Below are positions 54,014-63,269 of a stretch of 64,000 bases of DNA, one piece after another. Source of the stretch: Providencia stuartii (lineage in GTDB: Bacteria; Pseudomonadota; Gammaproteobacteria; Enterobacterales; Enterobacteriaceae); assembly GCF_029277985.1 (NCBI RefSeq), contig NZ_CP119546.1:2728001-2792000 (forward strand). The letters run 5' to 3'. The position numbers and the translations under genes are program-made. Each line of letters opens with the position of its first letter. The stretch's first letter is position 1. The notes beneath the pieces were generated by a model that saw only the letters and a list, made by a program, of their open reading frames with translations, did not search any database and was not told where the DNA came from.

Positions 54014-54199
54014 CAGCGCGAATACTCCTTTACAAAAAATCAAAATTGCCTATCACTTACTAAGACAGGCATCAAAAATACTGTTTAGTAATAACGCGGT
54101 AGCCGCTATCAATTATCAAAATGAGAGTGAAAAACATGATCTTAAAGTTATATCAGAATTAATAACTGATACTAAACAGCAATAATTTTCAAATCATTC

Positions 54200-54784
54200 T
54201 TATTTTGATGATTTAACTAATTCATTAAAAAATGAATTAAAACCTTTCTTGCCAGAATCGTCATAACGAAGCTCGTTAAATTGTTGAGTAAATGAACAAT
54301 CATCATTAACTATTGCATCAATAGATTTCACTGGAAGGTATTTTTTCAAGATATCTTCAGCATGTTTTTTTGTGAGCGTTACTGTATATTCAGGGCTACC
54401 TTTCAGCTTATTTTTTGTATTTGTTGAGTCTGTTAAATAAGAAACTATTGTGACTTTATCATTGTTACTATGTATAAATGTTCTATATACACCGTAGACT
54501 ACCGCACGTTTTACTAGCAACTCTTTCACATCTTTAGCATCTTCTGCGTATCCGTTCGGAGTAAACTGTAATTTCAATGGTTTTTTATTTAACACTTTAA
54601 ATGAATTATTTTCTGGATAATAATCTCCAAAATCTTCTATCGTCTCAGATATATCACGATCAAATACTTTATTTTTACAAGCTAATTCCTCAGTTTCACC
54701 GTAGCTAAGTGTTTCTTCTGCTTTTGCTGGTAAGCTAGACAATATAAACGAAAGCAAGGCAATACCAATGATTGACTTTTTCAT
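54200..54784 (-). CDS. Exported hypothetical protein
   Basis: 194 residues with a signal peptide ([20 protein letters not shown], cleavage after AKA). The mature protein is basic, rich in Tyr/Asp and contains two cysteines ([18 protein letters not shown]). Not recognised. It lies in the int-repressor interval of the P2-like prophage, where lysogenic-conversion genes are often found. Confidence 0.6.
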   Translation of the reverse strand: MKKSIIGIALLSFILSSLPAKAEETLSYGETEELACKNKVFDRDISETIEDFGDYYPENNSFKVLNKKPLKLQFTPNGYAEDAKDVKELLVKRAVVYGVYRTFIHSNNDKVTIVSYLTDSTNTKNKLKGSPEYTVTLTKKHAEDILKKYLPVKSIDAIVNDDCSFTQQFNELRYDDSGKKGFNSFFNELVKSSK

Positions 54785-54810
54785 TAAATCCTCTCATATA
54801 GAATTAATAA

Positions 54811-55422
54811 TTAAAAAATAACTAGTCCAATAAAGAAACCAATTACAAAAACAACTGTGAATTGTTGTGGGTACTTACGAAATACATCTAACCAATTAAC
54901 ACCTTGTGATTGTTCTTTTTCCTGCTTCTTTTCATAAAGCCAACCGAGAGCTTGTCTAAGCTGGGAACAATTCAGTTCTGTTAAAAGTGATTTCATTGCA
55001 AACTTAAATTGACAATAAACCATCAGATCATCTCTGAGTACTTTGTCATTTTGTGTATTTTTTAATAGTAAATGAACTAATGATGACTTATTGACCTCCT
55101 CTTTTTTTTCATCAATCATCTTATTTAAATAATTAACAATTGATGGATATTGTTCCGTCGTTATTTCATCAATCTTATTTACGCCGCATTCTGCATGCAC
55201 AAGCTTCCAAATAACAAATTTTTCCTCATTACTTAACTCTGAGATCTCAGCTACTAGTTCATTTAATATTTTTCTTTGGGCGTAGACTAATAATTTCTCA
55301 TCATTATTTGAGTTGTTTATATGAATGACTTTACTGTCTTCATATCGCTCTATATGAACACCACCCTCTTTAAAGTCTCGACCAGATACACGGCTGTCGT
55401 TTCCTTTAACTTCAATGCTCAC
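54811..55422 (-). CDS. Tail-anchored protein with GRDF motif
   Basis: 203 residues. The N-terminus EVKGNDSRVSGRDFKEGGVH has the short motif also seen at the C-terminus of the adjacent repressor (GSGQRIAGRDFHE). A helical domain follows (NELVAEISELSNEEKFVIWK), and the C-terminus is a transmembrane helix (FTVVFVIGFFIGLVIF). The shared motif suggests the two proteins or their targets interact. Known GRDI/GRDF-type tags occur in phage repressors and conflict proteins. Function unknown. Confidence 0.6.
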   Translation of the reverse strand: MSIEVKGNDSRVSGRDFKEGGVHIERYEDSKVIHINNSNNDEKLLVYAQRKILNELVAEISELSNEEKFVIWKLVHAECGVNKIDEITTEQYPSIVNYLNKMIDEKKEEVNKSSLVHLLLKNTQNDKVLRDDLMVYCQFKFAMKSLLTELNCSQLRQALGWLYEKKQEKEQSQGVNWLDVFRKYPQQFTVVFVIGFFIGLVIF

Positions 55423-55446
55423 TCATACCACCTAATAATTTAAAGA

Positions 55447-55836
55447 CTATTTTTTATTTTCGTGGAAATCACGCCCTGCTATACGTTGGCCTGATCCTGT
55501 TACATTAATTGCTGTTTCGCTATCGGTAGGCTTATTTGCTGTTAAAGCTGCAAATACAGCTTGCTTTACTGCCAAAGGCGCGGAACGGTAGTAACTAATT
55601 AGCTCCACTTCATCATTTGCTAATGCTTCACTTGATCTGATTCCAGTCACAATAAATTGGACATCAACACCAATTTTTGAAAGAGCCGCTAGATATAAAA
55701 CATCTGGTGAGCGTTCACCCTGTTCATATTTAAGTTGCGCTAATTTTTTCACGCCGCCCATTTCGCCAAACGCCATTTGACTAAGCCCAATTCGCTCTCT
55801 TTCTGAGCGAATGCGCTCACCGATATCTATTCGCAT
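55447..55836 (-). CDS. Prophage repressor (XRE family)
   Basis: 129 residues. A helix-turn-helix occupies residues 6-60 (IGERIRSERERIGLSQMAFG then KLAQLKYEQGERSPDVLYLA). A short C-terminal region ends with the beta-like tag SGQRIAGRDFHENKK. It has no LexA-like peptidase domain, so induction is unlikely to be by RecA-driven self-cleavage. It is divergent from the Arc-like/Cox operon, with a palindromic operator between them: the immunity switch of this prophage. Confidence 0.82.
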   Translation of the reverse strand: MRIDIGERIRSERERIGLSQMAFGEMGGVKKLAQLKYEQGERSPDVLYLAALSKIGVDVQFIVTGIRSSEALANDEVELISYYRSAPLAVKQAVFAALTANKPTDSETAINVTGSGQRIAGRDFHENKK

Positions 55837-55846
55837 ACAAAAACCC

Positions 55847-55875
55847 TTGACATGTATTCAATTGAATACCAAAAT
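55847..55875. promoter_or_regulatory. Immunity operator/promoter
   Basis: TTGACA (55847-55852) is followed by GTATTCAATTGAATAC (55854-55869), a perfect 16-bp palindrome lying in the -35/-10 spacer of the rightward early promoter. It is the best candidate for the repressor's binding site; a weaker inverted pair CCAATACTTAGTGG is 20 bp on. Confidence 0.7.
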
Positions 55876-55913
55876 ACAACTAACCAATACTTAGTGGATC
55901 ACAATATAACATT

Positions 55914-56105
55914 ATGACACAAGAAAAAAATGTACCTAGATCGCGTTTAACTGCATCTGGCGGGAATAAGAGACTGATTCCTATGCGATTATTAGAAAGC
56001 GAAAATATCGAATTAGAAGTATTAGCAGAGCAAGAAAGCCGCTCTAAATCAGCAATGGCGCGCCTTGTGTTTCTTGAAGGCCTGAAAGTAATAGCGCAGA
56101 GGTAA
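55914..56105 (+). CDS. Arc-like ribbon-helix-helix regulator
   Basis: 63 residues, GNKRLIPMRLLESENIELEV then LAEQESRSKSAMARLVFLEG: a beta strand and two helices of the Arc/MetJ fold. First gene of the early rightward operon of the P2-like prophage, where it probably helps the lysis-lysogeny switch. A frame on the other strand at 55880-56122 is its shadow. Confidence 0.65.
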   Translation: MTQEKNVPRSRLTASGGNKRLIPMRLLESENIELEVLAEQESRSKSAMARLVFLEGLKVIAQR

Positions 56106-56108
56106 TTT

Positions 56109-56312
56109 ATGAGCAATATCACTTATGAGTTTAGTGTCTCAGCGCCTTACGTTTCTGTGAATAAATACTCAGAGCTGACAGGTATACCTTTAGAGACAGT
56201 GCGAAAAATGGTGCATCGTGGCGACATAATTATAAGACCTAAGAAAGGTGCGAAAGAGAAAGTTCAAATCAACATGATTGCGATGCTGAAAGATGCAATC
56301 AGAAATAGTTGA
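56109..56312 (+). CDS. cox: Cox-like excision/regulatory protein
   Basis: 67 residues. YVSVNKYSELTGIPLETVRK then MVHRGDIIIRPKKG is the winged helix-turn-helix of P2 Cox / 186 Apl proteins, which repress the lysogenic promoter and direct excision. Four bases after the Arc-like gene, as expected for an immunity-region operon. Confidence 0.75.
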   Translation: MSNITYEFSVSAPYVSVNKYSELTGIPLETVRKMVHRGDIIIRPKKGAKEKVQINMIAMLKDAIRNS

Positions 56313-56325
56313 TAGAGGTTATTTT

Positions 56326-56565
56326 ATGGTTACGCAAATATCAACGCATAGTTTTAAATACCGAGGCTTTAAAATTATAAAGTTAAGGGTCAAAAAAGGT
56401 ACTCAGCGTAAACACAATTACAGTGTTCAACTTAATGAGCAAGAGTTTGGTTTATCTGATTCAATTGATTCTGCTGCTGAATATATAGATAAACTATATG
56501 CAATGCGCGGCATTCATACTGGTATTAATAAATTCGTTTTTAACGGAGCGGAGAAAGTAGAATGA
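56326..56565 (+). CDS. Early P2-like hypothetical protein
   Basis: 79 residues from MVTQISTHSFKYRGFKIIKL. AGAGGTT precedes this ATG at ideal distance; the upstream frame overlaps cox. Basic start, helical end. Typical of the small unnamed proteins found between cox and A in P2-like phages. Confidence 0.6.
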   Translation: MVTQISTHSFKYRGFKIIKLRVKKGTQRKHNYSVQLNEQEFGLSDSIDSAAEYIDKLYAMRGIHTGINKFVFNGAEKVE

Positions 56566-56723
56566 GTCAATTACATTTTCAACAGTATAAACACAAGCTA
56601 ACAGGCTCATCTGTTAATAATTTCAAACATAAAAAGCAAGAAAAGAAACTATCAGTAGCAGATAAATTATTTATGGCTATTGGTGCTTTATTTCTATTCT
56701 ATTTAGTCACGGTTTCTATTTAA
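56562..56723 (+). CDS. Small membrane-anchored early protein
   Basis: 53 residues: SQLHFQQYKHKLTGSSVNNF, a Lys-rich part (KHKKQEKKLSVADKL), and a C-terminal helix (FMAIGALFLFYLVTVSI). The ATG overlaps the previous stop (ATGA), which supports translation. A tail-anchored peptide. Too short for most gene callers. Confidence 0.6.
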   Translation: MSQLHFQQYKHKLTGSSVNNFKHKKQEKKLSVADKLFMAIGALFLFYLVTVSI

Positions 56724-56732
56724 GTATTAGCT

Positions 56733-57116
56733 ATGAATAGCTCAACGACTGAACAATCTAAAGCACAAGGTATTATTCAGTTATTAGGCAATATCAAAAA
56801 TTATGAGAGTACTGGACAATCTCTAACCGAAAGAGCTGAAGGTTTAAATCAGGCATCAAGGGTTAGAACATCGCTTTTTCATCTAAATAAGGATAATCCA
56901 GATAATAGAGAATTAGCAGGCTTTATTGAATATTTAAGATTAAACGATGAGCGAGCGCTAAGTATGATTTTTTATTTAGCAGGTATTAAAAGTAATCAAC
57001 ATCAATTAAGTTTTGATGAATTTAATAAAGGGGAAAAACAATTAATTATTACAGCGATTAATCAAATTAAAGCACTCGCAGCGCTATTACCTAAAAATAT
57101 AGCAATGCCTATTTAG
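56733..57116 (+). CDS. DUF5347-like early phage protein
   Basis: 127 residues: ESTGQSLTERAEGLNQASRV, then RTSLFHLNKDNPDNRELAGF and IEYLRLNDERALSMIFYLAG. I believe it belongs to DUF5347, found in the cox-A interval of Morganellaceae P2-like prophages. Helical and soluble; no known role. Confidence 0.65.
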   Translation: MNSSTTEQSKAQGIIQLLGNIKNYESTGQSLTERAEGLNQASRVRTSLFHLNKDNPDNRELAGFIEYLRLNDERALSMIFYLAGIKSNQHQLSFDEFNKGEKQLIITAINQIKALAALLPKNIAMPI

Positions 57117-57184
57117 CCATAACTGAAAAATTAATGACGTTGACGCGTCAGGGATTTCTACACTCTGAATATGGGATTTTTATT

Positions 57185-57445
57185 ATGAAAAATATAGAAG
57201 TGAAACCAATTTTAATTGGTGTTGACCTTGCTACAGGTGAACGTGATTACTCCGCTGTGGCCATAAGCATTAAGGCCATCAGAGAAGATGAACGTAAAAC
57301 ATTATTTGATAAGTTCTCATCTCGTCTTGATTTACTCGCTTGCAAAATACTTAAAGAAAAAATGAACGACGAACAAATTCACCAGTTATTAGTTGGTGAG
57401 TCTGAACATTACTCAAATCTGGCGGCGGAGTTAGATTATGTCTAA
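57185..57445 (+). CDS. Early P2-like hypothetical protein
   Basis: 86 residues from MKNIEVKPILIGVDLATGER. The longer frame begins in a less plausible leader; this ATG follows a gap containing GATTTTT. Overlaps the next gene by eight bases. The opening VKPILIGVDLATGERDYSAV resembles a P-loop-less beta strand; function unknown. Confidence 0.58.
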   Translation: MKNIEVKPILIGVDLATGERDYSAVAISIKAIREDERKTLFDKFSSRLDLLACKILKEKMNDEQIHQLLVGESEHYSNLAAELDYV

Positions 57446-57659
57446 AGAAATTGACCGCGCCAGCGACCACGAAATGCTCATGCGTGATCAACAAATCAAA
57501 ACCATTACTAATCGCCTAGTCAGTGTTTCCGCTTTTGAATGTGAAGATTGCGACAAGCCTATTTCAGAAGCACGCCGCATTGCATCACAGGGTTGCACTC
57601 GCTGCATTGACTGCCAAACGATTTTTGAGCTTAAAAGTAAACATTATCGGAGCGTGTAA
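57438..57659 (+). CDS. TraR/DksA-type zinc finger protein
   Basis: 73 residues. ALSUM-type pattern FECEDCDKPISEARRI ... GCTRCIDCQ places four cysteines of a C4 zinc finger at the C-terminus, as in P2 Orf82 and TraR. TraR-like proteins bind the RNA polymerase secondary channel and change promoter choice without ppGpp. Usual position in P2-like early operons. Confidence 0.85.
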   Translation: MSKEIDRASDHEMLMRDQQIKTITNRLVSVSAFECEDCDKPISEARRIASQGCTRCIDCQTIFELKSKHYRSV

Positions 57660-57661
57660 CG

Positions 57662-57958
57662 ATGAAAAGGAAACACGAGCTTAAAGTGGCACCTCGTTAT
57701 TTTCAATTGGTTCAAGATGGTTTGAAAACAGCTGAATTTCGCCGTGCCGATAGAGATTTTCAGGTGGGTGATGAGTTGTTTTTGCGTGAATTCAATTCAA
57801 TCAATAAACCATATGCTAGTTACACTGGAAGCGCTATTTCATGCCTAATCACTGATATTACAAAAATTAACGATGTTTACCCAGAGCTAAGGGCGTTACC
57901 TGAATTTGTGATGATTTCCTTTTCAATTATTCGAACAGAGGATAATTATCGTGGCTAA
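57662..57958 (+). CDS. DUF3850 (ASCH/PUA-like) protein
   Basis: 98 residues. HELKVAPRYFQLVQDGLKTA then EFRRADRDFQVGDELFLREF is the DUF3850 signature, an ASCH/PUA-related fold thought to bind RNA or modified nucleotides. Overlaps the methylase gene by eight bases. Probable early function; no assay known to me. Confidence 0.82.
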   Translation: MKRKHELKVAPRYFQLVQDGLKTAEFRRADRDFQVGDELFLREFNSINKPYASYTGSAISCLITDITKINDVYPELRALPEFVMISFSIIRTEDNYRG

Positions 57959-58757
57959 ACCAATTAAAACCATCCTAAAGTGGGCTGGCTCTAAAGTTCG
58001 CATTATTGAACAGTTACGCCCGCACCTACCAAAAGCAAAACGGTTAGTTGAGCCGTTCGCCGGCTCATGTGCTGTGATGATGAATACTGATTATGAAAGG
58101 TATTTAATTGCTGACGTTAATAGTCATCTAATCGACTTGTATTTAATGGTACAAGATGACATTGAGTACTTTTTAAAAAAAGAGCTTGAATGGCCAAACT
58201 TAAATACTGAATTTAATTATAAAGCCCAACGTAATTTATTTAATATTCTGCCGCCTGATAGTTTTAATCATACATTTCGTTTTTTATATCTAAATCGTCA
58301 TTGTTTCAATGGGTTATGTCGCTATAACTCTAAAGGCGAATTTAATGTTCCTTATGGTAGATATAAAAAAACATACTACCCAATAAATGAAATTATTTCA
58401 TTTTCTGAAAAAGCCCAAAATGCCGATATTGTTTGCCTTGAGTGGCAAGACACACTTTCATTAGTTGAAGATAATGACGGCGTGTATTGCGACCCGCCAT
58501 ACATGGGTAATAACTTTACTCAATATCATACCGCCGGTTTTTCTGATGCAGACCACGAGGCATTAGCTATTGCTTTAAAAGATATCAATGATATTCAAGG
58601 CAATCCGATCACGGTTTCTAATTCACCTGATGCCAAAGAGCTTTATTCTGATTTAGGTTTCACAATCCATGAAATAGATGCGCCTCGTACTATATCAGCA
58701 AAAGGCAACCGCAAGCCGGCCAAAGAAATTGTTGCTGTTTTAGAGGGGGTCATGTAA
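57951..58757 (+). CDS. dam: Dam-type DNA adenine methylase
   Basis: 268 residues; D12 class N6-adenine methyltransferase acting on GATC. Motif X/I KWAGSKVRIIEQL then LVEPFAGSCAV (about 32-45), the D-rich YLIADVNSHLIDLY, and catalytic DPPY at about 180 are all present, as is FLYLNRHCFNGLCRYN. P2-like phages carry it to methylate their own DNA and evade restriction or time replication. Intact. Confidence 0.93.
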   Translation: MAKPIKTILKWAGSKVRIIEQLRPHLPKAKRLVEPFAGSCAVMMNTDYERYLIADVNSHLIDLYLMVQDDIEYFLKKELEWPNLNTEFNYKAQRNLFNILPPDSFNHTFRFLYLNRHCFNGLCRYNSKGEFNVPYGRYKKTYYPINEIISFSEKAQNADIVCLEWQDTLSLVEDNDGVYCDPPYMGNNFTQYHTAGFSDADHEALAIALKDINDIQGNPITVSNSPDAKELYSDLGFTIHEIDAPRTISAKGNRKPAKEIVAVLEGVM

Positions 58758-59080
58758 TGGAACTTGATCCTAAAAACGGCGTGTACATTAGCGGCACACG
58801 CTTTGCTATTCAGCGACATGTTGATACTGAAAATAATAAAGTCATTTGGCGATTACTTGAAATTAATCGCTTTGAGCGTAGCTATAGCCTTGTATGTTGT
58901 CATTCTGATCCGTGGATGCTGGCTATTGAATTGACCTCTTATCACGTCCAAAACGTGAAAGGAAAAGGCATAAAAACATTAGATGTTTACCGTGAAGCAG
59001 TAGATGTTATTTCCCGCCGTTGTGAAACGGCCATCAACGCATTACGACCTGAAACCTTGGGTGGTGCGCTAAATGTCTAA
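58757..59080 (+). CDS. Early P2-like hypothetical protein
   Basis: 107 residues, MELDPKNGVYISGTRFAIQR. Its ATG overlaps the dam stop by one base and its stop overlaps gene A by eight bases. Soluble, with two nearby cysteines (LVCCHS). Unrecognised; conserved position before A. Confidence 0.6.
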   Translation: MELDPKNGVYISGTRFAIQRHVDTENNKVIWRLLEINRFERSYSLVCCHSDPWMLAIELTSYHVQNVKGKGIKTLDVYREAVDVISRRCETAINALRPETLGGALNV

Positions 59081-61460
59081 GGTATTAGATTTTACGTGGC
59101 AACCGTTAACTTATACTGCGGATATGGTATTTCCGTATCCGTGGAATAAGCCTAAAGAGAATTGTTATTACAAGTCTGATGTAGAGAGACCGCTTACCCG
59201 TGAACAAGTCGTTCAGGGGCAAGCGATTTTAAATGACATTGAAGCCCTGCCGCGCGTTCTACGCTACCGCTATCAAAAACATTATGAAAACCTCATTAAA
59301 GAAAAAGGTTTACGCAAAGCACATGATTTTTTGTATTTCCGTTTTCGTGAGCAAATTTGGCCGCGCTTTATCGCTGTAAACTCAAGCTACGAGATGGATG
59401 CAAAAGCATTATTGACGCTTTCTACTCGTTTATCTGTCGAAGTGAGCCAATTTAACAAACTGTTTGATCTTAGCGATAAACCAGTAAAAAAACTGGCTGA
59501 AACTATCGCGGCTGGCTTTTTCAGCTTATATGAAAAATATTGCGATACGCTGACCGAACACCATAACGGCGATCGTGAAATTATCTATGATGATTCAACA
59601 CAAACAAAAATCTATGGCCATTTAGCTGAATTAGCAAAAGGGCTACATGTATCACCACTTCACTATCAAGCCTATTGTCGAATACTTAAAAATCGCAAAC
59701 GAGGCAAAAAAAAGCAAAATTTAGATGTTCGCAAAGTGATTGCCGCCGTTCAGCGCCTAACAAACACAGATTATTGGTATCGCAAATTAAAAGCCCATCG
59801 CACCCAATGGCTTGAAGCCTTGATGATCGCGAATATGGATGTTTGCCAGAATCGCAACCCCTACGCCAGTAAGCAAGCTATTCGAGCTGTTCAAGCTCAA
59901 CGTTTATCTAATATGCAGTATTTACAAGGCATGGATATTGAAGACGTAGAGACGGGCGAGCGGTTTGATCTGTTCGATAAAGTGATGGCAAGTGTTTCAA
60001 ACCCTGAAATTCGTCGCATGGAATTAATGGCGCAAATGGCCGGTATTGAACGTGTAGCGAAAGAACGCGGTGATATCGGCATGTTTATTACCATGACCTG
60101 CCCTTCTAAATATCATCCAACAAAACTGCGTAAGCGTAAGAAAGACGTGATCGCGGTGCTTAATAGTAAATGGAAAGATGAAGCCTACACACCAAAAGAC
60201 GGGCAGCAATATTTAGTTAAAGTTTGGTCGCGTATTCGTTCAGCCTTTAATGACAATAACATTGATGTTTATGGGGTTCGTGTTGTTGAGCCGCATCATG
60301 ACGGTACGCCACACTGGCATATGTTGTTATTTGTTGATAAAGCCAGTCGGGCAAAAGCCATTGAAATTATGCGTAAACGCGCATTGAAAGAAGATGGTGA
60401 CGAGGCCGGCGCACATAAATACCGTTTCGAATGTAAGCACATGAATCGCGGCGGTGCCGTGGGTTACATTGCAAAGTATATCGCTAAAAATATTGACGGT
60501 TATGCACTTGATGGCGAGATAGACCACGAAACCGGCAAAGACTTAAAAAGCATGGCAGCAGCAGTGACTGCTTGGGCTTCAACGTGGCGTATACCGCAAT
60601 TTCATTTCTACAAACTTCCTTCAAAAGGTGCTTATCGCGAATGCCGTCGGCTTCCACGAGGCGTTTCTATTGCTGATCAACTTGGTGATGTTGCGGAGCG
60701 AGTCCGCGCCGCTGCTGATGGTGGTGATTTCTTTGAGTATGTGATGTCGCAAGGTGGTCCATGTATTCGTCGTAAAGAAGAGACAATACGTGTTGCTCGC
60801 GAGGTCGCTGATGTGAATGTTTACGGTGAAGACGTTCAGAAAGTCGTGGGTATTTACAATCAGCTTGTTGCAAACAAGCCGACACTCAAAACTCGCGACA
60901 GGCAGTACAAGATTGTGAAGAAAAACACCGAAGCTGCGGGCGATGGTCTTTTAAAAAGCGCCATCGGCGCGCCTCGGAGTCCTGTCAATAACTGTAGATC
61001 GCGGATCACATCCAATCTTTCAGATGTGCAATTTTACGAGCCAGAGCGCTGCTCTGGTGAAGTATGCAACATAGAGGAATACGGTTTTGCCTTTATTGAA
61101 ACAGACGCTCAGAACACGGTAGGAAGCGAAAAATCGCTAGCTAAGCAGCAGAGACAGGTTTCAAAAATAGAATTAAGTGAAAGTGATAAAAAAATTAAGT
61201 TGGAAATAGTCACTTTTGCCCGTGAAGTCGGTTTTGAATTCAACATTTCCCATTTAGAAAGCATGTTTATAAAAGGCATGGGGGTAAGTGACGGCATTTA
61301 TCACATGAAATTTGATGGAAAACGTTTGAGATTAGAGTTAACAAAAGATGGCAAAAAGAAGCAAAAACAAGCGTTACAGGAAAAAAAGAAAACCATACAA
61401 AATCAATATTATCAACGATGTATTGATGCGTTAGAAAGAATTGCAGCAATAAGGAAATAA
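59073..61460 (+). CDS. A: P2 gpA-like replication endonuclease
   Basis: 795 residues. An HUH endonuclease that nicks the phage origin and starts rolling-circle replication. Motif 2 (HUH) is TPHWHMLLFVD at about 411-421; the catalytic double tyrosine is GYIAKYIAKNI at about 464 and 468; motif 1-like IGMFITMTCPS precedes. Length and order equal P2 gpA. The origin usually lies within the gene. Intact. Confidence 0.93.
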   Translation: MSKVLDFTWQPLTYTADMVFPYPWNKPKENCYYKSDVERPLTREQVVQGQAILNDIEALPRVLRYRYQKHYENLIKEKGLRKAHDFLYFRFREQIWPRFIAVNSSYEMDAKALLTLSTRLSVEVSQFNKLFDLSDKPVKKLAETIAAGFFSLYEKYCDTLTEHHNGDREIIYDDSTQTKIYGHLAELAKGLHVSPLHYQAYCRILKNRKRGKKKQNLDVRKVIAAVQRLTNTDYWYRKLKAHRTQWLEALMIANMDVCQNRNPYASKQAIRAVQAQRLSNMQYLQGMDIEDVETGERFDLFDKVMASVSNPEIRRMELMAQMAGIERVAKERGDIGMFITMTCPSKYHPTKLRKRKKDVIAVLNSKWKDEAYTPKDGQQYLVKVWSRIRSAFNDNNIDVYGVRVVEPHHDGTPHWHMLLFVDKASRAKAIEIMRKRALKEDGDEAGAHKYRFECKHMNRGGAVGYIAKYIAKNIDGYALDGEIDHETGKDLKSMAAAVTAWASTWRIPQFHFYKLPSKGAYRECRRLPRGVSIADQLGDVAERVRAAADGGDFFEYVMSQGGPCIRRKEETIRVAREVADVNVYGEDVQKVVGIYNQLVANKPTLKTRDRQYKIVKKNTEAAGDGLLKSAIGAPRSPVNNCRSRITSNLSDVQFYEPERCSGEVCNIEEYGFAFIETDAQNTVGSEKSLAKQQRQVSKIELSESDKKIKLEIVTFAREVGFEFNISHLESMFIKGMGVSDGIYHMKFDGKRLRLELTKDGKKKQKQALQEKKKTIQNQYYQRCIDALERIAAIRK

Positions 61461-61530
61461 CAAAACAAATCAATTGATTGGTACGATTATAAGGCTACAC
61501 AGATATGATTTAAATATGTAGCCAAGAAAC

Positions 61531-63093
61531 TTATGTTCTATTAAATAGAGGATGAATAACGAATGTCCGATTCATATCCGTTATATCTAAATTTGGTTTG
61601 TCATATGATGAATATACAACCAATGATTCAGCTATTTTTATTCCAATTACTCCAACTATAAACCAGACGTTCACTAATTCATCGAAATTCATTACTATTT
61701 TTGAATGTAATTCATCATCAGTTGAAGATACTTTATCAAGTATATAGGTTAAGATAAGGTTTCTCTTAGATTCATCAATCAACGCAATAGAGAAATCGGA
61801 AATAGTAAGGAGTGATAGTGAATCAACATAGACTGATATATTTTTATAAATACTTACCCACTCAGAAACTAAAGCTCTTTTCCTTGAGGAAAAGTATTTT
61901 TCTTCTGCCATCAAAACAATATTTTTATCAATGCTGACGCTTCCATCACACTCTTTGAGACAATAGTTAACAAAGCTAATAGCGTCCCTAGGTCGTAGCA
62001 TTGTTCTATTTAATATATAATCGTCAGCGGATGTTCCATTTATATCAAAATCAAAAATATCTTTCATAGATATATTTTTGGCACTTTGATATTTATTTTT
62101 AACTAAATGATTAATACGTTTGTCGATTATTTCACGTATTTCAGTCTTATTCCATGAAATTGCATATATTAATGATTGGTCTTTCTCGTCTTGCCTTAAA
62201 GTTTTATTATAAATACCCATTAGGATATCTGTTCTTATAGAAATTAAAATTTTTACGGATTTAATGTTAAGTAATTCTCTAAATGCTTCAAGCAAGGCAT
62301 TTATAAAATCATATCTAATATCACTTGAGCTTAACCATGAGCGGTCAAGATCATCAATACTTATTATGATGCGAAATTGACCAGATTCTGAAAATTCTTC
62401 ATTTAAAATCTTAATTAGTTCTTTTTGTTTTCTAATTAGCTCTCTGCTAACATAACTAGATGTTTCAGATTGTATTTTCTGAGTGTCTTCTCGCCCAAGT
62501 TTACCGCCAATATCTATCCCGCTCATAGCTATTTTGCTTGAAAGTTCTTGTTGCATTTTATTACTGATTTCAACCAAAGCTTTATCATTAAAAAAAGTAT
62601 CTTTAAATTCGCTTATATATTCATCAGCAAGCTCAGGGTTATAAGGCTTCTTTTTACCGCCTATAAGGTCTTTAATATAATTAAAAAAACTTTGGTAGCT
62701 TGTTCTGTGTAGGGCAGGTATCACCTTGATAAGTAAAGCATGTAGCCATAATGATTTGTAAAACACCCTTAAATCAATACCTCTGTCGCTGAGTGAAGAT
62801 ATGAACACATTATTTTTGACATGCTCAAATATAGTATTTTCAGCTTCAATTTTATCGTAAATTTTTATACTTCCTTCATCAATTATTTTTCTTAGAAGTG
62901 CTGACTTACCACTTCCAGTTCTTCCTACGATAATTCTTTTAGTAAAGTCAGGATTTTTTTCGGATGAATCAAAGTTCATTATTCCTTTAAAAATATTAGT
63001 TTCATAGAAACAAGAGTCTAAATATGAGTCAGATTCAGCTTCTAACTTGCCAATCTCATCATTATTTCTAAAAATATGCATATTCATGTTCAT
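61531..63093 (-). CDS. P-loop ATPase, Sll1717-like; candidate defence gene
   Basis: 520 residues. Walker A GRTGSGKS at 57-64 and Walker B IIISIDDLDR near 245; LRPRDAISFVNYC near 380 and the long helical C-terminus are those of the Sll1717-type STAND-like ATPases. It sits between A and the cos/portal end, the position held by tin and old in P2, a known hotspot for anti-phage genes. It is opposite in direction to A and AT-rich, thus acquired. Anti-phage activity is inferred from position and family. Confidence 0.75.
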   Translation of the reverse strand: MNMNMHIFRNNDEIGKLEAESDSYLDSCFYETNIFKGIMNFDSSEKNPDFTKRIIVGRTGSGKSALLRKIIDEGSIKIYDKIEAENTIFEHVKNNVFISSLSDRGIDLRVFYKSLWLHALLIKVIPALHRTSYQSFFNYIKDLIGGKKKPYNPELADEYISEFKDTFFNDKALVEISNKMQQELSSKIAMSGIDIGGKLGREDTQKIQSETSSYVSRELIRKQKELIKILNEEFSESGQFRIIISIDDLDRSWLSSSDIRYDFINALLEAFRELLNIKSVKILISIRTDILMGIYNKTLRQDEKDQSLIYAISWNKTEIREIIDKRINHLVKNKYQSAKNISMKDIFDFDINGTSADDYILNRTMLRPRDAISFVNYCLKECDGSVSIDKNIVLMAEEKYFSSRKRALVSEWVSIYKNISVYVDSLSLLTISDFSIALIDESKRNLILTYILDKVSSTDDELHSKIVMNFDELVNVWFIVGVIGIKIAESLVVYSSYDKPNLDITDMNRTFVIHPLFNRT

Positions 63094-63269
63094 TAATCCA
63101 CTTTATTTACCGATATGTCATAAGTATTTTTTAGAATCATTTATAGCTATATTTGCATATCTATGATTTAACTAGAAGATACTAAACTATTAAAATCGAA
63201 CTTACTAGTAAGTTCGGTTTTCCGCAATTTCCCGCCACAATCTGCAAGATCAATAAAGGATCGTTATCT

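Noticed and set aside
53979..54185. 68-codon plus-strand frame opposite the EACC1-like gene start
   Set aside because: It overlaps the start region of a better supported gene on the other strand and has no recognised family, although its composition is not implausible.
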